Source: Apteryx mantelli (taxonomy: Eukaryota; Chordata; Aves; Apterygiformes; Apterygidae). Taken from it: DNA of 64,000 nt. The stretch covers positions 434,001-498,000 of the forward strand of contig NC_090012.1 in the NCBI RefSeq assembly GCF_036417845.1, read 5' to 3'. Shown piece after piece: positions 48,901-56,868 of the stretch (position 1 is the stretch's first letter; every line of letters starts with the position of its first letter). Both the position numbers and the translations under genes were made by a program. A model generated the notes under the pieces. That model worked only from the letters and a program-made list of their open reading frames with translations. It was not told where the DNA came from and searched no databases.

Positions 48901-51900
48901 GGCAATGGGTGCACAGAGCCCCAGACCTGCAGCAGTGGGTGCACAGACCCCCAGACCCACAGTAATGTGGCCACAGAGCCCCAGACCCACAGCAATGGGT
49001 GCACAGACCCCAGACCCCCAACAATGGGTGCACAGACCCCAGACCCACAGCAAAGGAAATAGAGACCCCCAGACCCACATCAATGGGTGCACAGACCCCA
49101 GACCCACAGCAATGGGTGCACAGACCCCCCAGACCCACAGCAATGGGTGCACAGAGCCCCAGCAATGCGTGCACAGAGCCCCCAGACCCACGGCAATGGG
49201 TGCACAGAGCCCCAGACTTGCAGCAATGGGTGCACAGAGCCCCAGACCCACAGCTATGGGTGCACAGACCCCCCCAGACCCACGGCAATGGAAATAGAGG
49301 CCCCCCAGACCCAGATCAATGGGTGCACAGACCCCAGACCCACAGCCAAGGGTGCACAGAGCCCCAGACCCATGGCAAGGGGTGCACAGACCCCAGACCC
49401 ACAGCAGTGGGTGCCCAGACCCCCAGCAATGGGTGCACAGACCCCCAGACCCACAGTAATGGGTGCACAGAGCCCCAGACCCCCAGCAATGGGTGCACAG
49501 ACCCACAGACCCACAGCAATGGGTGCACAGAGCCCCAGACCCACAGCAATGGAAATAGAGACCCCAGACCCAGATCAATGGGGGCACAGAGCCCCCAGAC
49601 CCACAGCCAAGGGTGCACAGAACCCCAGACCTGCAGCAATGGGTACACACTCCCCCAGACCCACGTCAATGGGTGCACAGACCCCAGACCCCCAGCAACG
49701 GGTGCACAGACCCCCCCAGACCCCCAGCAAGCCGCTGCTCCCGCAGGTCTCGGTGAACGGGCAGCACCAGCTGCAGTTCCTGCACCGGCTGCCGCTGCAA
49801 ACGGTGCAGACGCTCGAGGTCACCGGCGACGTCAACCTCACCTGCATCAGCTTCACCGGCCCGGTGAGCACCTGCCGCCGGCCCCGGGCCCCCGCGGCGC
49901 CCGCGCAGCGCCCGAGCGGCTCACCGTGCTCTGCGCTCCCTCCGCAGGCGCAGTCGGCGCAGTTGGTGCAGTCGGCGCAGTCGGCGCAGCTCCTGGGTGC
50001 CAACTTCCGCAGGGTAAGTGGGGACCCGTGAGCGTGCAAATGCCTCCAGCATTGGTGCCTATGAGTGTGCAAATGCCTCTGGCATTGCCTCCTGGTGTCT
50101 GTGAGCGTGCAAAAGCCTCCGGCATCGGTGCCTGTGGGTGCCGTGAGTGTGCAAATGCCTCCGGCATCGGTGCCTGGTGCCTGTGGGTGCCCGTGAGTGT
50201 GCAAATGCCTCTGACATTGCCTCCCAGTGTCCGTGAGTGTGCAAATGCTCCTGGCATTGCCTCCTGATGTTCATGAGTGTGCAAATGCCCCTGGCATCAG
50301 CTCCAGGCCCTGTGGGTGCCCTAGAGCATGTAAATGCTGCCCATGGGTGCTCATGAGTGTGCAAATGCCTCTGGCATTGGATCCTGGTGCCTGCGGGTGC
50401 TCATGAGTGTGCGGGTGCTCGTGAGCGTGCAGATGCCTCCAGCATCAGCTCCCGGTGTCTCTGGGTGCCCGTGAGCGTGCAAATGCCTCCAGCATTGGCT
50501 CTGGCATCAGCTCCCAGCACCCACGCGTGCCTGTGAGCGTGCGGGTGCCCGTGGGTGTGCAAATGCCTCCGGCTCCGGCACCGGCTCCGGGAGGCTTTGC
50601 CCGGCGCTCACTGGCTTCTCCCTCCCTGCAGTTCATTTCCCAGACTCAGGCGCAGCTGCTGCAGGGAGCCGCTGTGAGTAAATGTGTGCAAATGTGTGTG
50701 GGTGCACGTGGGTGCTCACGGGTGCGCAAATGCGCGTCGGTGCACATGGGTGTGCACTTGCAAATGGGTGCACAAATGCATGTGGGTGCATATGGGTGCA
50801 CAAATGCACATGGGTGCACAAATGCACGTGGGTGCACACATGCACATGGGTGCACATGGGTGCACACTTGCAAATGGGTGCACAAATGCACATGGGTGCA
50901 CAAATGCACATGGGTGCACACATGCACGTGGGTGCACACTTGCAAATGGGTGCACAAATGTGCACAAATGCATGTGGGTGCATGTGTGTATGCACATGCA
51001 TATGGGTGCACAAATGCACGTGGGTGCCCGTGGGTGTGCAGCCCCAAGGCTGGCCGGGGGAGGTGGCAGGGTGCTTGCGGCAGGTGACACCGGGTGACAC
51101 CCGCGCTCCTCTCCTCGCAGCCCGACACGCCGGTGGTCGTCAGCAACCCGGTGAGCGCGGGGCGCCCTGCGCCCCCACCCCGGAGCCTTCGGCTCCATCC
51201 TCATCCTCCTGCACCCCCAACTCCGGCCTCCTTCACCACCGGCGGAGCTGGGGGTGCCGGGGGGACGCCGGGGCCCCCGGGGGGGGGCTGAGCCCGCCGT
51301 GTCCCCGCAGAGCGTCCCCTTCCACGCGGCGCTGCCCAAGACGCCCTCGGCCCAGCCGCGGCCCATCACCATCGTGGGCAGCGTCCCGCCGCGCGCCAAC
51401 AGGTCCGGCTGGGGGGGGGGGGCTGGGGGGGGGTTGGAGGCTGGAGGGGGGTTGGGGGGATGGAGGGGGATCCTGGATACTGGAGGGGGGGGTCTGAGAT
51501 GCTGGAGGTGGATCCTGGATTTGGGGGGGGGGGGTCTGGGGTGCTGGAAGGGGACTGGGATGTTGGAGGGGGATCCTGGATGCTGGAAGGGATCTGGGAT
51601 GCTAGAGGGGGATCCTGGATACTGGAAGGGGGTCTGAGATGTTGGAAGGGGTCTGGGATGTTGGAAGGGATCTTGGATGCTGGAGGGGGATCCTGGATGC
51701 TGGAAGGGGGTCTGAGATGTTGGAAAGGGTCTGGGATGTTGGAAGGGATCTTGGATGCTGGAGGGGGATCCTGGATGCTGGAGGGGGTCTGGGATGATGG
51801 AAGGGGTCTGGGATGCTGGAGGGGGATCTGGGATGCTGGAGGGGGTCTGGGATGCTGGAGGGGGATCCTGGAGGCTGGAGGGGGGGGGGGTCTGAGATGC

Positions 51901-52463
51901 TGGAAGGGTTCTGGAATGTTGGAAGGGGTCTGGGATGCTGGAAGGGGATTCCGGATGCCCAGGGCGGGTCTGGGATGGGGGAAGCGGTGGCGGGGGGGGA
52001 TCCGGGTGCCCGGCGCCCACAGTTGCGCGGATGAATCCCCCCCTCCCCGACCGCGGTGGCGGCGGCAGGTTCCACGTGAACCTGCGGAGCACCGTCTCGG
52101 GCAACGTGGTTCTGCACGTGAACCCGCGGGTGCGGGAGGCGGCGCTGGTGCGGAACACGCAGCGGCACGGGCAGTGGGGCACCGAGGAGCGCCACGCCGC
52201 CGCCATGCCCTTCGCCGCCGGGCAGCCCTTCCAGGTGAGGCGGGCGGCGGGCGCGGGGGCCGCGGCGCTCCGGGGGCTCCGGCCGAGCGCCGCCTGCTCC
52301 GGCTCTCCGCCCGCCGCAGATGGAGATCCGGACGCTGAGCCACGGCTACCGGGTGGCGGTGAACAGGCAGCACGTCTTCGACTACGCGCACCGGCTGCCG
52401 CCCGGCGAGGTCGACCAGCTGGAGATCGCCGGCGACGTCACCCTCGCCTGCGTCCAGTACTGA
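45984..52463 (+). CDS. LGALS4: Tandem-repeat galectin with two carbohydrate-recognition domains (galectin-4/-9 type)
   Basis: Ten exons in phase: 45984-46013 (ATG in GCCACCATGG), 47273-47394, 48351-48549, 49747-49863, 49948-50013, 50632-50673, 51121-51150, 51311-51402, 52069-52234 and 52320-52463 (TGA). They give 335 residues. The N-terminal domain has H66, N68, R70, N81, W88, E91 and R93, and the C-terminal domain has H249, N251, R253, N262, W269, E272 and R274. The full galactoside-binding set is therefore intact in both. A linker (~155-210) encoded by four tiny exons has AQS/QAQ repeats. No signal peptide is seen, as usual for galectins. The C-terminus (LEIAGDVTLACVQY) resembles galectin-4, while the MAF start and part of domain 2 resemble galectin-9. 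I prefer galectin-4 for its human chromosome-19 location, but the paralogue is not settled. Every larger intron holds a different tandem array. Confidence 0.9.
46060..46830. repeat. ~58-bp minisatellite (galectin intron 1)
   Basis: Built of GGGGCCATATGGGACTGG, GATCGTATAGTGCTGAAGG and GGATCATATGGGACTGGA modules recurring at roughly 58 bp. There are about a dozen copies with local rearrangements, followed to ~47200 by a looser GGTGGCCATA-type repeat. Confidence 0.9.
47420..48295. repeat. G-rich 18-bp-based array (galectin intron 2)
   Basis: The module GGGGTGCAGGGGGTCCAT (18 bp, with 17-20-bp variants) repeats for almost 900 bp. The repeated G-triplets give a high potential for G-quadruplexes in the transcript. 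Confidence 0.9.
48590..49740. repeat. 30-bp minisatellite, roughly 38 copies (galectin intron 3)
   Basis: The unit is CACAGAGCCCCAGACCCACA+GCAATGGGTG (about 29-31 bp), repeated across essentially the whole intron up to the acceptor at 49746. A higher-order variant with GGAAATAGAGACCCC appears several times, so the array has grown by multi-unit duplication. Confidence 0.92.
50020..50570. repeat. ~40-45-bp degenerate array (galectin intron 5)
   Basis: GTGAGTGTGCAAATGCCTCC, GGCATCGGTGCCTG and TGGGTGCC recur with uneven spacing. GTGAG donor-like motifs recur within it, including copies that mimic the true exon-5 border. Confidence 0.8.
50685..51050. repeat. 18-bp array TGGGTGCACAAATGCACA (galectin intron 6)
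   Basis: Alternating TGGGTGCACAAATGCACA and TGGGTGCACACTTGCAAA modules, about 18 bp each. The alternating purine/pyrimidine content (GCACA/TGTGC) could favour Z-DNA. Confidence 0.88.
51410..51960. repeat. ~18-21-bp purine-rich array (galectin intron 8)
   Basis: Modules GATCCTGGATGCTGGAGGGG and GTCTGGGATGTTGGAAGG repeat to within about 100 bp of the exon-9 acceptor. Confidence 0.88.
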
Positions 52464-52539
52464 GAGCCGCCGCCACGGGCGTCCGGCGTCCGCACGGCTC
52501 CGGGCAGCGTGCTCCGGGCACCGGGCATCGGCTTGGGCA

Positions 52540-53280
52540 TCAGCATGGGCATGGGGACAAGGATGGGCATGGGCATGGGGACAAGGATGGGGATGGCCAT
52601 GGGGACAAGGATGGGCATGGGCATGGGAATGGTCATGGGGACAAGGATGGGCATGGGCATGGGGACAAGGATGGGCATGGGGACAAGTATGGGGATGGCC
52701 ATGGGGACAAGGATGGGCATGAGCATGGGAATGGTCATGGGGACAAGGATGGGGATAGGCATGGGGACAAGGATGGTCATGGGGACAAGGATGGGGATGG
52801 GCATGGGGACAAGGATGGGCATGGGGACAAGGATGGGGATGGCCATGGGGACAAGGATGGGCAGGGCATGAGCATGGGCATGGCTCCAGGAGCCAGGAAC
52901 TGGGAACCAGGCTTGGGCATGGGGACAAAGATGGGCATGGGCATAGGAATGGTCAGGGGGACAAGGATGGGGATGGGCATGGCTCCAGGAGCCGGGAACC
53001 AGGCTTGGGCATGGGGACAAGGTTAGGGATGCGGATGGAAAACAGGCATGGGAATGGGGATGGGGGTGGAGATGGCTCCAAGCTCCAGGAGCCAGGCACC
53101 GATATCCAGGCTTGGGCATGGGGACAGGGCTGGGGATGGCTGCAGGCATGGGGACAGGGATGGGGATGGGGACGGCTCCGGACACCGGGAAAGGGATGGC
53201 TCTGGGCTTGGGGCACGGGAGGGGGAACAGCTCTGGGCATGGCAATGGCTCTGGGCATGGGGACAGGGACGGCTCTGGGC
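52540..53280. repeat. 18-bp array ATGGGGACAAGGATGGGC in the galectin 3' UTR
   Basis: The array starts about 80 bp after the stop codon and ends before the ATTAAA signal at 53330, so it should be in the mRNA. Later copies become looser (GGAGCCAGGAACC blocks at 52890-53100). Depending on frame it reads as poly-GTRMGMGM or GDKDGHGH. Confidence 0.9.
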
Positions 53281-53329
53281 TCCGACACCCCCGGGTCACC
53301 TTGCGCTGCCGTTTGCACCGGTGGCTCCC

Positions 53330-53335
53330 ATTAAA
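53330..53335 (+). terminator. LGALS4: Poly(A) signal ATTAAA of the galectin gene
   Basis: The common ATTAAA variant in the sequence CTCCCATTAAACCGG, about 870 bp after the stop codon. Confidence 0.6.
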
Positions 53336-53459
53336 CCGGACCAAACGCCGTGCCGTGTCACCGTGTCCCTGGGGATCAGGGCCTCGCCGGGATGGGGGAC
53401 AGGACAGGGGACATCGGGGTCCCTCCGGGATGGGGGATGTCACGGTCCCCCAGGGTTGG

Positions 53460-54045
53460 GGACAGGGGACGTCAGCCAGTGCTCCCATTCTCCCCAGTGT
53501 CCTCCCAGTGCCTCCCAGTCCCCCCAGTACTCTAGTGCTCCCAGGGCCCCCCAGTGCCTCCACCCCCCCCAGACTCTACCTGTGCCACCCCCCCCCCAAT
53601 CCCCCAAGTGTCCCCGCTGCCCCTCTGATTCCCCCCAGTGGCCCCCAGTCCCCCCATATCCCAGCCCCCCCCCAGTGTCCCCAGTATCCTCAGTAGCCCC
53701 CAATCCCCCCAGCTCCCCTGATCCCCCCCAGTCCCTCCAGTGTCCCCCCAGTGTCCCCAGTGTCCCCAGCTCCCCCCCCAGTCCCCCCAGTGTTCACCAG
53801 TCCCCCAGCTCCCCTGATCCCCCCCCCCAGTTTCCCCAGTATCCTCAGTGTCCCCCAATCCCCCCAGCTCCCCTGATCCCCCCCCCAGTCCCTCCAGTGT
53901 CCCCAGGGTCCCCTGATCCTCCCAGTGTCCCCCAGTGTCCCCCAGTGTCCCCAGCTCCCCTGATCCCCCCCAGTCCCCCCAGTGTTCACCAATTCCCCAG
54001 CTCCCCTGATCCCCCCCCCCCCCCAGTGTCCCCAGCCCCCCCCAG
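53460..54045. repeat. CCCCCAGT/GTCCCC short tandem array between galectin and BLOC1S3
   Basis: C-rich stretches alternate CCCAGTGTCCCCAGT and CAGCTCCCCTGATCCCCC modules. No gene fits here. TRAPPC6A, which I would expect near this place from human gene order, is not visible. Confidence 0.88.
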
Positions 54046-54059
54046 CGCCCCCCGCCCGC

Positions 54060-54260
54060 AGGTCGAAGCGCTCCCACCGCCGGCCGCCAGGGGGCGGAGC
54101 TCGCCCGCCCGGCCCCGGCCCGCGCATGCGCCCTGCGCACTCCTGGCAGCGCCCCGCCCCGCCATGGCGAGTGAGGGCGCTTCCGGGAGGCGGCGGCACG
54201 TGACGAGGGGAGCTGCGCGCGCCGCCTGTCATGTGACCCGCGGAGGCGCCGGGCGCGAGG
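54060..54260 (+). promoter_or_regulatory. BLOC1S3: BLOC1S3 promoter and non-coding first exon, with two CLEAR/M-box-like sites
   Basis: A short CpG-rich block sits between two arrays. It contains GGCACGTGAC at 54195-54204 and GTCATGTGAC at 54228-54237. These resemble the GTCACGTGAC (CLEAR) and TCATGTGA (M-box) elements bound by TFEB/MITF-type factors, which drive lysosome and melanosome genes. An ETS-like CTTCCGG is at 54180. A donor GCGCGAG/GTGGGC at 54259/54260 pairs with the acceptor at 54875. Exon 1 is therefore probably non-coding, as in the human gene. Confidence 0.6.
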
Positions 54261-54264
54261 TGGG

Positions 54265-54800
54265 CGGCTCTCTGCGCATGGGGGAGGCCGGGGGGGGGGG
54301 CAGGGTATGGGGGGGGGGGGGGGGGGCCGGGAGGGTCCCTGGGTGCGGGGGGTCGCCATGGGGGCTGAGGGGGGGCCTGGTATCGGGGGAGGAGGGCTGG
54401 GAGCATCCGGGGGCCCTTGGCATTGGGGGCTCCGGGCATGGGGAAGGGAGACTTGGGGGGCCCGTGGGGAAGGGAGACTTGGGGGACCCCTGGGCATGGG
54501 GGTCTGGGGGTCACCATGGCGCTGGGGGGGGCAGAGGACATGGGGGGGAGCTGGGAAGATCTGGGGGACCCTGGGCATGGGGGTCTGGGGGTCACCATGG
54601 GGCTGGGGGGGGGGCAGAGGGCATGGAGGGGCTGGGAGGGGCTGGGGGACCCTGGGCATGGGGGTCTGGGGATTTCTGTGGGGCTGGGGGGTCTCCGTGG
54701 GGCTGGGGGGCCCCTGGGTGGGGGTCACCACGGGGCTGGGGGGGGGCAGGATGCTTGGGGAGGGGGATAGTGGGGACACACGGAGGAGGGGGGGACGGGA
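54265..54800. repeat. G-rich degenerate array in the BLOC1S3 leader intron
   Basis: GGGCATGGGGGTCTGGGGGT, CACCATGGGGCTGGGGG and similar phrases recur irregularly, with long G runs at 54290-54330. Open frames running through it into BLOC1S3 are repeat artefacts. Confidence 0.85.
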
Positions 54801-54889
54801 CTGGGAGGCATTTGGGGGCCTGGAGGGGAGCCGCGTCCCCCCCCACCACCACCACCCCTAACGCGGCCCCCCCAGGTGGGGCGGGGGCC

Positions 54890-55423
54890 ATGGCCGCCCC
54901 CCGCGGCGTCGCGGTGGTGCCGGGTGAGGCCTCGGAGAGCGACTCGGACGCGGAGCTGGACACGGCAGCGCCCACCTGCGCCGCCCTGGCGGGGCTCAAG
55001 GTGCCGGGGGAGGCCTCTGAGACGGACACCGAGGAGGAGGAGGAGGCGGCGGCGAGGCCGAAGGGCCCCCTGCCCGCCCCGGACCTGCCGCCGCTGGTGG
55101 TGGAGCGGAGGCCGGAGCCGGTGGCGGCGGCGGAGGAGAAGGCGGCGCCGTGGGGCGGCTCGCTGCTGCAGCAGCGGCTGCTGGAGGGCAACGCGCGGCT
55201 GCGGGGCGCCGTGGGGGGCGCCGTGGGGCAGGGCTACGCCGCCGCCGCCCGTCACCTGGGCGCCCTGGCCGCCCCCCTGGGCCGGGCGCAGGCCGCCGCC
55301 GCCGCCGCCTCGCACAGCCTCCGCCTGGCCCGCCGCGACCTGCGCGCCGTGGCCGCCGCCGTCGACATCGTCGCCGGCTGCGGCCTCCTGCCCGACATCC
55401 GCGGCGACCTGCTGCCGCCGTAG
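54890..55423 (+). CDS. BLOC1S3: BLOC1S3, BLOC-1 complex subunit 3
   Basis: A single coding exon of 177 residues (human about 202). The ATG at 54890 follows a splice acceptor at 54871-54875 and is the first in-frame ATG of the exon. BLOC-1 is a cytosolic complex for sorting to lysosome-related organelles such as melanosomes and platelet granules. Human BLOC1S3 loss causes Hermansky-Pudlak syndrome 8. Matches to the human protein: two acidic repeats VVPGEASESDSD (residue ~10) and VPGEASETDTEEE (~38), then DLPPLVVERRPE, then SLLQQRLLEGNARL opening the helical region, and the C-terminal helix SHSLRLARRDL with VDIVAGCGLLPDIRG. The protein ends at GDLLPP, short of the human tail. The sequence around the stop has been tandemly duplicated downstream. 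Confidence 0.96.
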   Translation: MAAPRGVAVVPGEASESDSDAELDTAAPTCAALAGLKVPGEASETDTEEEEEAAARPKGPLPAPDLPPLVVERRPEPVAAAEEKAAPWGGSLLQQRLLEGNARLRGAVGGAVGQGYAAAARHLGALAAPLGRAQAAAAAASHSLRLARRDLRAVAAAVDIVAGCGLLPDIRGDLLPP

Positions 55424-56045
55424 CCATGGTGGCACGTCCACCTGGCCTGTGACAACCTCTGTGCCGCGGCGGACGTTGTCACCCACCACGGCCTGACCGA
55501 CCTACGTGGTGACCTGCTGCCAGTGTAGCTGCGGTGGCACATCCACTGGGCCTGTGACAACCTCCATGCCGCGGCTGATGTTGTCACCAGCTGTGGTCTC
55601 CTGCTCGATGTCTGTGGGGACTTGCCGCCGATGTAGCTGCGGTGGCACGTCCACCTGGCCCGGGATGACCTCCATGCCGTGGCTGATGTTGTCACCAGCG
55701 GCGGCCTCCTGCCCAACACACATGGTAACTTGCTGCGGGTGTAGCCGTGGTGTCACTGTCACCACACTGCCACTCCGGCGCTGCATCCGTGTAGCCCATG
55801 ATGACTTCCGGGCCGTGGCTGATGTTGTCACCAGCTGTGGCCTCCTGCTCGACGTCCATGGTGACTTGCCGCTGGTGTAGTCACAGTGTCACTGACCCCA
55901 GACTGCCACTCTGGTGCCTCATGCCGTGACTGTGACACCCTCCATGCCGTGGCTGACTGTCACCAGCTGCCATCTCCTGCCCAGTGAAGGTGGTGACTTG
56001 CTGCCGGTGTAGCCGCGGTGTCACCATCACCAGACGGTGGCTCTG
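55424..56045 (+). repeat. Five degenerate copies of the BLOC1S3 C-terminal coding segment in its 3' UTR
   Basis: Each unit repeats the last ~33 codons of BLOC1S3 (pattern CACCTGGCC, GACAACCT, GTTGTCACC, GACCTGCTGCC, GTGTAG). Successive TAG triplets lie at 55421, 55526, 55634, 55742, 55878 and 56010, spaced 105, 108, 108, 136 and 132 bp. In the BLOC1S3 frame, copies 1-3 are fully open and read LACDNLCAAADVV, WACDNLHAAADVV and LARDDLHAVADVV, against LARRDLRAVAAAVDIV in the gene. Copies 4-5 are longer and out of frame or more diverged. Confidence 0.9.
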
Positions 56046-56126
56046 GCGTCTGCTCCCCCACCCCAAACCTCACTTTTTTTCCTGTTTTTTTGCCCCGCTC
56101 GAGGGCTTTATTTAAACTCGGTGGAA

Positions 56127-56132
56127 AATAAA
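56127..56132 (+). terminator. BLOC1S3: Poly(A) signal AATAAA of BLOC1S3
   Basis: AATAAA in GTGGAAAATAAAGCCC, about 700 bp after the stop and just beyond the duplicated segments. All of those segments should therefore be in the mature mRNA. Confidence 0.7.
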
Positions 56133-56726
56133 GCCCGGCTGGGAGGACGCCGGTGGTGGCACCCGCTGCAGCGCGGGGGTGAACGTGGCTCTGGTTCCCG
56201 CTGGGGCGCTGGAGGTGGCGGGGGACGGAAACGGGTGATGGGGGGGACAGAGATGGGTGACGGGGGGGGAACAGCTTTATTGGAGGGTGGTGGGGGCCTG
56301 GGGAGGGGTCTCAGGGCACCCTGGGGTGCAGAGCGTGTCACCAGCACAGCTGGTGGCACCTATGTTGTGGTGGTCCTTGAGCTTGCTGGTGGCCCAGGGA
56401 ACGCTGTGGGAGACGGCGGTGGCATGTCATGGTCCCCATGTCCCCTCTGGCCCTGGCAATGTTCTCTCTGTCCCCAGGCCCTGGTCGGGTGCCCTCTGTC
56501 ACCATCCCCTCCATGTCCTGTGGCCCTGGCAGTGTCCCCAGTGTGTCCCCAAGCCCAGGGCCACTTCTGTGCCATCTCTCCAGCTGGGTCACATGTCCCT
56601 GTCCCCAGCCCCTTCGGCCCCATCCCGGTGCCCCCCACCACCACGCTCTTCCTCCTGCCGCGTCCCCAGTCCCACGGCCATCGTCCCCCCACGCAAAGCT
56701 CGGCACCGCGGGGGCCACACGGAAGG
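56133..56726. other. Tail-to-tail spacer between BLOC1S3 and CCDC61
   Basis: GC-rich with some short GTCCCC/CCTGGCC-type repetition; no exon seen. A second minus-strand AATAAA (TTTATT at 56276-56281) could be a distal CCDC61 poly(A) site. Confidence 0.6.
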
Positions 56727-56732
56727 TTTATT
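56727..56732 (-). terminator. CCDC61: Poly(A) signal of CCDC61
   Basis: AATAAA on the minus strand, 137 bp after the CCDC61 stop codon, giving a short 3' UTR. Confidence 0.75.
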
Positions 56733-56868
56733 TACAACGGGCATCGCTCACCGCGCGCCCGGGGCCACCCGGCGGGGCCACCCCGGGGTGGGGAGCAGCT
56801 CAGCCCCCCCCCCCCTTTTTCCAAGGGCTCCAAGGGCCCGGAATCCTCTGCCGGGAGGGGCCGGGGGG

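Noticed and set aside
47204-49062. Plus-strand ORFs of 385-512 codons in galectin introns 2-3
   Set aside because: They are Gly/Trp/Gly and Pro/Gln repeats translated from arrays, and they pick up exon 3 in the wrong frame. Splice-bordered exons explain the locus fully.
52464-54060. TRAPPC6A, expected between NKPD1 and BLOC1S3 from human order
   Set aside because: No exon with TRAPP-fold motifs could be read on either strand; the interval is arrays plus the galectin 3' end.
53048-55423. 791-codon ORF that would extend BLOC1S3 far upstream
   Set aside because: It crosses arrays, the likely promoter, a donor (54260) and an acceptor (54875). The homology to BLOC1S3 begins only at the exon with ATG 54890.
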